DNA from: Streptomyces toxytricini
GTDB lineage: Bacteria > Actinomycetota > Actinomycetes > Streptomycetales > Streptomycetaceae
Reading direction: 5' to 3'
Assembly: GCF_014649915.1 (NCBI RefSeq)
Contig: NZ_BMTY01000016.1
Location: 54,783-93,196 of the forward strand
DNA: 38,414 nt
Shown: one piece after another, positions 1 to 6,358 of the stretch
Layout of the letters: each line of letters begins with the position of its first letter
How positions within the stretch are numbered: position 1 is the first letter of the stretch
Program-made: the position numbers and the translations under genes
Notes under the pieces: generated by a model
What the model saw: only the letters and a program-made list of their open reading frames with translations
Databases searched by the model: none
What the model was told of the DNA's origin: nothing

Positions 1-400
1 ACACGACCCCGTCGCGGACCTCACCCGAGAAGGGGTCGGTGCTCCACTCGGCGGGGTCGGCGGGCACCACGTCGAGGTGGCCGTGGACGAGGAGCGCGTC
101 GGCCGAGGGGTCGCTGCCGGGGATGCGGGCCACCACGTTGGTGCGGCCCGGGGTGCGCTCCAGGAGGACGGGCTCCAGGCTGGCGGCGGCGAGGCGCTCG
201 GCGACGTACTCGGCGGCGGGGCGCTCGCGGCAGTCGCCGCCTCCCCGGTTGGAGGTGTCGATGCGGATGAGGTCGGAGGTGAAGGCGACGGCCTCGTCGA
301 GGGCGGTCCGGTCGACCGGGGACTCCTCGACGGGCGGCTCCGCGGCCGGGGTGTGCGTCGCGGCCGGGCTCTGGGGGGTGACTGCGGGCATGTCAGCCAT
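1..400 (-). CDS. M20 family metallopeptidase, N-terminal part (cut by window edge)
   Basis: Reading the minus strand from the ATG at 398-400 gives 133 codons with no stop before the window edge, so the C-terminus is missing. After a Pro/Ala/Glu-rich stretch of about 35 residues the frame shows the start of an M20/M25/M40 zinc hydrolase: RIDTSN, then NVVARIPGSDP, then HGHLDVVP (residues about 108-115). In that last motif the His and Asp are the usual first metal-site residues, and it is followed by W..DPFSGEV. The family removes residues or acyl groups from peptides and acyl-amino acids in the cytoplasm; the exact substrate cannot be told. The start codon overlaps the stop of the upstream M55 peptidase gene by 8 bases (ATGGCTGA), which suggests translational coupling and a two-peptidase operon. 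The dimerisation domain and remaining metal ligands lie outside the window. Confidence 0.9.
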   Translation of the reverse strand, partial: MADMPAVTPQSPAATHTPAAEPPVEESPVDRTALDEAVAFTSDLIRIDTSNRGGGDCRERPAAEYVAERLAAASLEPVLLERTPGRTNVVARIPGSDPSADALLVHGHLDVVPADPAEWSTDPFSGEVRDGVV

Positions 401-1226
401 ACTGCTCCTCCACGGCCGCCGAGACGACCGTCGTGACCGCCTTGAAGGTGCGGATCCCCTCGTACATCGTCCCACTGGTGTACGCGGCCCTGCGCTCGCC
501 GGTGCGCTCGACGCCGGGGACGACGGTGGCGGCCATCGCCAGGTGCTCGGCGTCGAATTCCATCTCGACGGTGTGGGGGCCGCGGCTGACGGGGTCCCGG
601 CGGACGGCGAGGGCGGCGGCGGACTTGGCGGCGGCCCGGATGTCGGCGGCCGTGCGGGCGGGGGTCCGGCAGACGGCCGCGTACCGGGAGACGTGGTCCT
701 TCACGGCGACGGTCAGCGCGTCCGGGGCGTAGCCGGCGGCGTCGGCGCAGGTCAGGTCGTCGCCGGTGACGAGGACGACGGGGACGCCGAACTCGGCGAC
801 GACACGGGCGTTGAGCAGGCCCTCGCTGGCGCGGACGCCGTCGAGCCAGACACCGGTGAGGGAGTTGGCGAGGTAGGTGTGGGCGAGGACGCCCTCGGAG
901 CCGGCGCCGCAGTGGTAGCCGACGAAGGCGATGCCGTCGACGTCGCCGTGCTGGACGCCCTCCACCATGGAGAGGGACTTGTGGCGGCCGGTGAGCATCT
1001 CGACCCGCTCGTCGAGCTGTTCGAGGAGCAGGTTCCGCATGGTCCAGTGGGCTTCGTTGACGAGGACCTCGTCGGCCCCGCCGTCGAAGAAGCCGAGGAC
1101 GGCCGCGTTCACGTCGGAGGTGAACATCGGGCGGCAGCGCTCCCACTGGGGAGTGCCGGGCAGGACGTCGGCGGGCCAGGTGACGCCGGTGGCGCCTTCC
1201 ATGTCGGCCGAGACGAGGATCTTCAT
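393..1226 (-). CDS. M55 family D-aminopeptidase (DppA-like)
   Basis: A 277-residue protein with the whole M55/DppA signature. SADMEG near the N-terminus supplies D8 and E10, EAHW supplies H60, GYHCGAGS supplies H105, LAHT supplies H116, and ASEG supplies E135. These lie at almost the same numbers as the zinc ligands and active-site residues of B. subtilis DppA (D8, E10, H60, H104, H115, E133, from memory). The family is a self-compartmentalising zinc enzyme that releases D-amino acids from short peptides, so peptidoglycan-derived D-Ala peptides are plausible substrates. The ATG at 1226 has AGGGGG about 4 bases upstream. Its last codons overlap the start of the M20 peptidase, so the two are probably made together for peptide recycling. 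Length matches the family. Confidence 0.92.
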   Translation of the reverse strand: MKILVSADMEGATGVTWPADVLPGTPQWERCRPMFTSDVNAAVLGFFDGGADEVLVNEAHWTMRNLLLEQLDERVEMLTGRHKSLSMVEGVQHGDVDGIAFVGYHCGAGSEGVLAHTYLANSLTGVWLDGVRASEGLLNARVVAEFGVPVVLVTGDDLTCADAAGYAPDALTVAVKDHVSRYAAVCRTPARTAADIRAAAKSAAALAVRRDPVSRGPHTVEMEFDAEHLAMAATVVPGVERTGERRAAYTSGTMYEGIRTFKAVTTVVSAAVEEQYG

Positions 1227-1350
1227 CGGGCCCCCTGGGCGGTCGGCTGCGCGCGGCGCCGGCTGACCGGGCGGCCCGCCCGCCCGCGCAGGCGTCCAGC
1301 GTAGCCGCGCGGGCCTGCCGCGGCCTGTGGGCCACGCCCGGCGCCCGAAG

Positions 1351-1388
1351 GCTCACCGGACCGGGCGATTCCACCCGATCCGGTGAGC
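1351..1388 (-). terminator. Hairpin, candidate terminator of the SRPBCC gene
   Basis: A 10-bp perfect stem (GCTCACCGGA at 1351-1360 with TCCGGTGAGC at 1379-1388) continues, after one mismatch, into CGGG/CCCG around an 8-base loop. It lies 62 bases past the stop of the minus-strand SRPBCC gene and before the M55 gene. No U-run follows, as is common in Streptomyces. The rest of the 1227-1449 gap shows nothing else. Confidence 0.5.
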
Positions 1389-1449
1389 GGCCCGGCCCGC
1401 GAGGCAGCGCCGGGGGAGGCCCAACCCCCGCGCGGGTCGCCGGACTTGG

Positions 1450-1890
1450 CTACTCGACTTCCTTGGCCAGGTTCTCGAGGACGGTGTCGTAGATACGGCC
1501 GAGGCCCTTGGGGGCGAAGGTGCGCTCGAAGAAGCCGCCGATGCCGCCCGCGCCGTTCCACACGGTGGTGACGACGGCCTTCGACTTGCCCTCACCGGCC
1601 GGGGTGACGGTCCAGGTGGTGACCATGGAGGAGTTGCGGTCCTTCTCGACGAGCTGCCCGTCGGTCGGCTCCGTGACCTCCAGCAGGCAGTCGCGGACGC
1701 GCTTGCTGGTGGCCTGGAGCTTCCAGTGGACGAGGGTCCCCTCGCCGTCGCCGCCCTCGCGCACCTCGTACTCGCTGAAGTGCTCGGGCAGCAGCTTGCG
1801 CCGGGTACCGGTGTAGTCGGCCAGCGTGTCGAACACGGTCTCCGCGTCGGCCGCGATGATCCGCTCCGTGGTGGCCTCGACCTGCGCCAT
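1450..1890 (-). CDS. SRPBCC-fold (polyketide cyclase/START-like) protein
   Basis: A 146-residue protein starting at the ATG at 1890, chosen because GGAGGAAC lies about 6 bases upstream on the minus strand. An earlier in-frame start would bypass that ribosome site. The pattern is typical of the SRPBCC/Bet v1-like fold: an N-terminal strand and helix (ERIIAADAETVFDTLADYTG), the middle EYEVREGGDGEGTLVHWKL strands, a T..W.VTPAGEGKSKAVVTT strand pair, and a long C-terminal helix (LGRIYDTVLENLAKEVE). The fold makes a deep hydrophobic cavity for lipids, polyketides or other small ligands. No catalytic residues can be assigned, so the ligand is unknown. It is divergent from the radical SAM gene across 149 bases that hold an SOS-like box. 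Confidence 0.85.
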   Translation of the reverse strand: MAQVEATTERIIAADAETVFDTLADYTGTRRKLLPEHFSEYEVREGGDGEGTLVHWKLQATSKRVRDCLLEVTEPTDGQLVEKDRNSSMVTTWTVTPAGEGKSKAVVTTVWNGAGGIGGFFERTFAPKGLGRIYDTVLENLAKEVE

Positions 1891-1993
1891 ACCTGTTCCT
1901 CCAGCAGTTGTGTTGCCTAGACGGCCGCAAGCCAACCACCTCGGAGCGGAACCCCCAAAATCGGGGCCCGGACGCCGCCCCGCACGATCACGG

Positions 1994-2011
1994 GAACGTT
2001 TGTTCTATTCT
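1994..2011 (+). promoter_or_regulatory. SOS (LexA) box overlapping the radical SAM gene promoter
   Basis: GAACGTTTGTTC at 1994-2005 is a perfect GAAC-N4-GTTC, the Gram-positive/actinobacterial LexA operator core. It is followed at once by TATTCT (2006-2011), a TANNNT -10 box. The start codon at 2040 has AAGGAGG at 2027-2033. A repressor bound here would cover the promoter. No convincing -35 is seen. The site lies between divergent genes, but its spacing fits the plus-strand gene. Confidence 0.7.
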
Positions 2012-2039
2012 CGTGGCGAGCGACCGAAGGAGGCGCGCC

Positions 2040-3092
2040 ATGCGCTGGGACAACCTGACCGGGGACGCCGAGGACGGGGCGGAAGGGGGCGGCGGAGCCC
2101 TCGCGCTCTTCGGCACGGACACCGTCGTCACCCGCACCTTCGACACCCCCGACTTCCGCGGGATCACCTTCCACGAGGTCCGGGCCCGAACGATCCTCAA
2201 CCGGGTCCCGGGTGCCTCGCGGATGCCGTTCGAGTGGACGGTGAACCCGTACCGGGGCTGCAGTCACGCGTGCGTCTACTGCTTCGCCCGCAAGACTCAC
2301 TCCTACCTCGGCCTCGACACCGGCCTCGACTTCGACTCCCGGATCGTCGTCAAGACCAACGCCCCCGAGCTGCTGCGCAAGGAGCTCGCCTCGCCGCGGT
2401 GGACCGGCGCGCACGTCGCCATGGGCACCAACGTCGACTGCTACCAGCGCGCGGAGGGCCGCTACCGGCTCATGCCCGGGATCATCGGGGCGCTGCGCGA
2501 GCGCGCCAACCCCTTCTCCATCCTCACCAAGGGCACCCTGATCCTGCGGGACCTGCCGCTGCTGGCCGGGGCCGCGCGCGAGACGGACGTCGGCGTGTCC
2601 GTGTCCGTCGGCTTCACCGACGCCGCGCTGTGGCGGGCCGTCGAACCGGGGACGCCCTCCCCCGCCGCCCGGCTGGGTGCGGTGCGGGCGCTGGCGGACG
2701 CGGGGATCGAGTGCGGGGTGCTGATGGCTCCGGTCATCCCCTTCCTGTCGGACTCGCCCGAGCAGTTGCGGGACACCGTCCGGGCCGTCGCCGCGGCCGG
2801 CGCGGTCTCCGTGACACCCCTGGTACTCCATCTGCGGCCCGGCGCCCGCGAGTGGTTCGCCGCCTGGCTGGAGCGGCACCACCCGCAGCTGGTGGGCCGG
2901 TACGCGCGGATGTACGGGGACGGGGCGTACGCGCCCACCTGGTACCAGCGCCGGATCACCCGCCAAGTCCACGAGTTGGCAACCGAGTTCGGCATCGGCC
3001 CGGCCCGGCCGGCGACGGCCCGGCGCGGCGGTCGGCGGCAGGCGCCGGCCGGGCCCTCGCCGGAGGGGCCCGTGCAGCTCGTGCTGGGGTGA
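2040..3092 (+). CDS. Rv2578c family radical SAM protein
   Basis: A 350-residue protein starting at the ATG at 2040, with AAGGAGG seven bases before. The radical SAM [4Fe-4S] motif is the standard C-x3-C-x2-C form: C74, C78 and C81 in NPYRGCSHACVYCFAR. It is preceded by the ILNRVPGASRMPFEWTVNPYRGC block typical of Rv2578c-type proteins (related to SplB/Elp3-like folds). After it come the KTNAPELLRKEL and MGTNVDCYQ segments, the latter at the SAM/dipole region, and a variable Arg/Pro-rich C-terminus. The reaction is unknown. The DNA-repair flavour of this family, together with a perfect SOS box overlapping the promoter, suggests a role in the DNA-damage response; that is an inference. It stands alone on the plus strand, with the secreted hydrolase beginning 116 bases later. 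Confidence 0.9.
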   Translation: MRWDNLTGDAEDGAEGGGGALALFGTDTVVTRTFDTPDFRGITFHEVRARTILNRVPGASRMPFEWTVNPYRGCSHACVYCFARKTHSYLGLDTGLDFDSRIVVKTNAPELLRKELASPRWTGAHVAMGTNVDCYQRAEGRYRLMPGIIGALRERANPFSILTKGTLILRDLPLLAGAARETDVGVSVSVGFTDAALWRAVEPGTPSPAARLGAVRALADAGIECGVLMAPVIPFLSDSPEQLRDTVRAVAAAGAVSVTPLVLHLRPGAREWFAAWLERHHPQLVGRYARMYGDGAYAPTWYQRRITRQVHELATEFGIGPARPATARRGGRRQAPAGPSPEGPVQLVLG

Positions 3093-3208
3093 GCGCGGAC
3101 GGACGGGCGCCGGGGCTCATCCCATCGGGCCAATCCGGCGTCGAGTAGCGCCTTCCCGGCCGGGGTTTCCGGGACGATTCCGCCCAGAACCCTCGGCTGG
3201 GAGGCCCC

Positions 3209-4819
3209 ATGCTGCACCCGTTGAAGAAGCGCAGTCCCCTGAAGAGGCGCGTCGCCCTCGCGCTGTCGGTCGCCACCGTCGCGGGGGCCGCCGTCGCCGC
3301 GGCGCCGGCCGGGGCCGCCGTGCCCGCCGCCGTGCCCGCCGTCGCCGGGACTCCGGCCGCCGCGCCGGCCGCGCTGCGGTGGACCGGGTGCGGGACCACG
3401 CGGTACCCCTCCCTGCAGTGCGCCTCCCTCCAGGTCCCCCTCGACCACGCCGCCCCGCAGGGCCGCCGGATCACGCTCGCGCTGACGCGGGTCCCGCACA
3501 CCGCCGCCAAGAGCCAGGGACCGCTGCTGGTCAACCCGGGCGGCCCGGGCGGCAGCGGCCGCGGCCTCGCCCCGTACATCGCCTCGACCCTGCCCAAGGA
3601 CATCGCCGCCCAGTACGACGTGATCGGCTTCGACCCGCGCGGAGTCGGCCGCAGCGAGCCCGCCCTCGACTGCGCCGCCGGGCACTTCGACCCCGTACGC
3701 CCGGACTCCGTCCCCCGCACCGTGCAGGCCGAGCAGGCCAACCTGGACCGGGTGCGCGCCTTCGCCGAGGCCTGCCAGGCCAGGCACGGGGACGTCCTGC
3801 CGTACATCGACACGGTCTCGGCGGCCAGGGACATGGAGGCGATCCGCGCGGCGCTCGGCGCGCCGAAGCTCAGCTACTTCGGCTACTCGTACGGCACGTA
3901 CCTCGGCGCGGTGTACGCGAAGCTGCACCCGGGCCGCGTGCACCGGATGGTCCTGGACTCGGTCGTCGACCCGGACGGGGTCTGGTACGAGGACAACCTC
4001 GCCCAGGACCGCGCCTTCGACGCCCGCCACCGGGCGTTCCTGGGCTGGATCGCGGAGCACGACGCCGTCTACCGGCTCGGGACCGACCGGGACGAGGTGG
4101 AGGAGCGCTGGTACGAGATGCGGGCGGCGCTGGCCGCGGAGCCGGCGGGCGGCAAGGTGGGCCCGTCGGAGCTGGAGGACACGTACATGCCGGGCGGCTA
4201 CTACAACGGCTACTGGCCCGTCCTCGCCGAGGCGTTCTCGAAGTACGCGGCGGACGGCGACGCGGCGCCGCTGGTGGCGGCGTACGAGAAGTTCGGGGCG
4301 GTCGCGCCGACGGCGGGCAACGGGTACAGCGTCTACACGGCGGTGCAGTGCCGCGACTCGGCCTGGCCGGCGGACTGGAACCGGTGGCGGGCCGACATGT
4401 GGCGCACCCACGCCGAGGCGCCCTTCATGACCTGGAACAACGCCTGGTACAACGCCCCGTGCGCGTTCTGGAAGACGGAGCCCCTCACCGCCCCTGACGT
4501 GGCGAACGCCGACCTCCCGCCCGCGCTGCTGCTCCAGGCGACCGAGGACGCGGCGACGCCGTTCGGGGGCGCGCTGGCCATGCGGGAGAAGCTGAAGGGG
4601 TCGGCACTGGTCGTGGAGGCGGGCGGCGGCAACCACGGGGTGTCGATGGGCGGGAACGCCTGCCTCGACGAGAAGGTGGCCGCCTACCTGCGGACGGGCG
4701 CCGCCGCGGACGCGACGTGCACCCCGCAGCCCGCGCCGCAGCCGACCACCGGTACGCGCGAGGCGGCGCCGTCGGCGGGCGGGGCGGCCCTCCACGGCCT
4801 CCTGGGCTTCCGGAGCTGA
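3209..4819 (+). CDS. Secreted alpha/beta hydrolase, SlpD/SlpE-like tripeptidyl aminopeptidase family
   Basis: A 536-residue protein with GGGAGG shortly before the ATG. The N-terminus is a classic signal peptide: KKRSPLKRR, then a hydrophobic Ala/Val core, then AAPAGA as a likely cleavage site near residue 37. The mature part shows the TAP/SlpD-E type fold. NPGGPGGSG forms the oxyanion region, DVIGFDPRGVGRSEP follows, GYSYGT carries the nucleophile S227, TEDAATPF carries acid D447, and GGNHGVS carries base H476. The C-terminal TAP-like domain is present (CRDSAWP and NAPCAFW with paired Cys). Such enzymes remove tripeptides or dipeptides from secreted protein N-termini or hydrolyse esters outside the cell. 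Exact specificity cannot be read. The last 40 residues are a low-complexity Pro/Thr/Ala tail. A short hairpin follows the stop. Confidence 0.9.
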   Translation: MLHPLKKRSPLKRRVALALSVATVAGAAVAAAPAGAAVPAAVPAVAGTPAAAPAALRWTGCGTTRYPSLQCASLQVPLDHAAPQGRRITLALTRVPHTAAKSQGPLLVNPGGPGGSGRGLAPYIASTLPKDIAAQYDVIGFDPRGVGRSEPALDCAAGHFDPVRPDSVPRTVQAEQANLDRVRAFAEACQARHGDVLPYIDTVSAARDMEAIRAALGAPKLSYFGYSYGTYLGAVYAKLHPGRVHRMVLDSVVDPDGVWYEDNLAQDRAFDARHRAFLGWIAEHDAVYRLGTDRDEVEERWYEMRAALAAEPAGGKVGPSELEDTYMPGGYYNGYWPVLAEAFSKYAADGDAAPLVAAYEKFGAVAPTAGNGYSVYTAVQCRDSAWPADWNRWRADMWRTHAEAPFMTWNNAWYNAPCAFWKTEPLTAPDVANADLPPALLLQATEDAATPFGGALAMREKLKGSALVVEAGGGNHGVSMGGNACLDEKVAAYLRTGAAADATCTPQPAPQPTTGTREAAPSAGGAALHGLLGFRS

Positions 4820-4824
4820 TCATC

Positions 4825-4844
4825 GGGCGGGCAGAATCCCGCCC
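4825..4844 (+). terminator. Hairpin abutting the RidA-like start codon
   Basis: GGGCGGG (4825-4831), the loop CAGAAT, then CCCGCCC (4838-4844) form a perfect 7-bp hairpin. It ends on the base before the ATG of the next gene and begins 5 bases after the hydrolase stop. It could be a terminator for the hydrolase, or a structure that occupies the place of a ribosome site; no other Shine-Dalgarno sequence is seen. Confidence 0.45.
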
Positions 4845-5291
4845 ATGACGACCACGGCCTCCGGCGCCTCAGCCGCCCCGCACATCACCCGCGTCCCCGC
4901 GCCCGAGGGCGTGGCCCCGAGCCCGCAGTACAGCCACGTGGTGTGGGGCTCCGGGCGGTTCGTGGCGGTGTCGGGGCAGTGCGCCTTCGACGAGCGGGGC
5001 GCGGTGGTCGGCGCCGGCGACGCCGCCGCGCAGGCCCGGCAGGTGTTCGAGAACCTGCGCCGGTGCCTGGCGGCGGCCGGGGCCGGCTTCGACGACGTGG
5101 TGAAGCTGACGTACTTCGTGACGGACATGGCGCACCTGCCGGCCCTGCGGGCGGCCCGCGACGAGGTGATGGCACCGGGCCGGCTGCCGGCCTCCTCGGC
5201 CGTGCAGGTGGCTGCGCTCGTCCGCCCGGAACTGCTCGTCGAGGTGGAGGCCTTCGCGGTGGTACCGCAGCCGCGCCCGGACCGGGCCTGA
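4845..5291 (+). CDS. RidA/YjgF/UK114 family protein lacking the catalytic arginine
   Basis: A 148-residue protein with the complete chorismate-mutase-like RidA fold: SPQYSHVVWGSGRFVAVSGQ, then AAQARQVFENLRRCLAAAGAGFDDVVKLTYFVTD, then LPASSAVQVAAL.RPELLVEVEAFAVV. True RidA enzymes deaminate 2-aminoacrylate and other imines using an arginine in the PARS-VEV motif (R105 in E. coli). Here the aligned residue is Ser (S117 in LPASSAVQV). It therefore belongs to one of the Rid subfamilies without that arginine, whose activity is mostly unknown. The ATG follows directly on a 7-bp hairpin with no visible ribosome site. It is convergent with the HEAT-repeat gene 49 bases away. The fold call is firm; the function is open. 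Confidence 0.88.
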   Translation: MTTTASGASAAPHITRVPAPEGVAPSPQYSHVVWGSGRFVAVSGQCAFDERGAVVGAGDAAAQARQVFENLRRCLAAAGAGFDDVVKLTYFVTDMAHLPALRAARDEVMAPGRLPASSAVQVAALVRPELLVEVEAFAVVPQPRPDRA

Positions 5292-5340
5292 CCCCGGCCG
5301 GCCCGGGATCGGCCGCCGTCGCCCGGCACCCCGGCCCGGT

Positions 5341-5907
5341 TCAGGGCAGCGCGCGCAGGGACCGGGTCGCCGCCACCGCCAGGCGGGGGTGGGCCTGGGC
5401 GCGGGTGAGGACCTCGCGGGCGCCGGCATCGGCCAGTTCACCGAGGCCCTCCACACAGGCGAGGGCCACCCGCCAGTACGGGTCGTGGGGGGAGAGCAGC
5501 CGGGACAGGGTGCGGATGAGGGCGGGCGCGGACTCCGGCGCGCGCAGCGCCGTCAGCAGGCGGACCGGCTGGAGCGCGTAGGCGGTGCGCAGCTCGTTGG
5601 TGGCGAGGGCGGCCGCCGCGCGGGCGGTCCGCGGGTCGCCCAGGACGGCGAGGGCGCGGGCGGCGGCCGCGCAGCGCGGCGGGTCGCGGTGGTTCAGCAG
5701 CAGCACCAGTGGTTCGAAGGCGCGGGCGTCGCGGGCGAGGCCCAGCCGGTACGCGGCGAGCTCCCGCGCCCACAGGGGCAGCCCGGCGCCGGTGAGGGCC
5801 GCGGCGAGGGCGTCCGGTCCGGCGTCGAGGAGCTCCCCGTACCGGGGCGAGCCCGCCGCTTCCGCCCGCAGGCGCTCCAGTACGTCCGGTGCGTCGGTCA
5901 CCGGCAC
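5341..5907 (-). CDS. HEAT-repeat (PBS lyase-type) protein
   Basis: A 188-residue, all-helical protein starting at a GTG (5905-5907); a second GTG lies two codons in. It contains Ala/Leu-rich helical pairs of the HEAT/PBS-lyase kind: ARELAAYRLGLARDARAFEPLVLLLNH, then RCAAAARALAVLGDPRTARAAAALA, then ALQPVRLLTALRAPESAPALIRTL, then WRVALACVEGLGELADAGAREVL. There are about four or five repeats of roughly 30 residues. Such proteins are scaffolds for protein-protein contact; no enzyme motif is present. It is convergent with the RidA-like gene and divergent from the 3-hydroxyacyl-CoA dehydrogenase gene. It may be a small adaptor, but no partner can be named. Confidence 0.8.
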   Translation of the reverse strand: MPVTDAPDVLERLRAEAAGSPRYGELLDAGPDALAAALTGAGLPLWARELAAYRLGLARDARAFEPLVLLLNHRDPPRCAAAARALAVLGDPRTARAAAALATNELRTAYALQPVRLLTALRAPESAPALIRTLSRLLSPHDPYWRVALACVEGLGELADAGAREVLTRAQAHPRLAVAATRSLRALP

Positions 5908-6358
5908 ACCCTAGGGCTTGGCGGGTGGGCCCCGGGGCCGTTTGGGGTGATCGCCGGCCGACCGCCGCACAGGCCCCGCGTACGCAGCGCGGCGTACGTC
6001 ACACCGCCCGGCGTCTTCCCTGCTCTGGCCAACGAGTTACCGACGGGTTAATCTGCCTTCACACGTTCGGGGCAGGCCTGGTGACGCAGCCGCCCCGTGC
6101 CAGTCGGTCCGGTGCCCCGGCCGTCCCCCGCGGGCGGCGAGGCGCCCTTCGCACCGCCCTCTGCGCCCGTGCCGCCTTCCGCGGACGGCGCTCTGCTTGC
6201 GGCGCGGCCCCGGGACAGGGTCCGCCGTCCTCCGCTCCGCCCCCTCGCCTCGGCTTGCCGCTTCGGCTTCCTGTGCGGAAACCCCTGTGTTCTCCGGCCG
6301 CGTGTCGTGCGCCGCGCGCCGCCCCTCAGTCGTCACCCTCATCCACTGGAGTCCCGCG
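5908..6358 (+). promoter_or_regulatory. 450-bp intergenic leader of the 3-hydroxyacyl-CoA dehydrogenase gene, with a TTACC-type operator
   Basis: The useful part is at 6034-6054. GAGTTACCGACGGGTTAATC contains an imperfect inverted repeat (TTACC...GGGTTAA) that overlaps TAATCT (6049-6054), a TANNNT -10 box. Similar TTACC/GGTAA palindromes precede fatty-acid and acyl-CoA genes in actinobacteria (from memory), usually bound by TetR-type regulators. A start near 6061 would leave a leader of about 300 bases. I see no gene or clear riboswitch in that leader. GGAG at 6348-6351 serves the ATG at 6359. Confidence 0.5.

Noticed and set aside
39..1304. 421-codon plus-strand frame
   Set aside because: It is the complement of the M20 and M55 peptidase genes, whose catalytic motifs on the minus strand are unambiguous.
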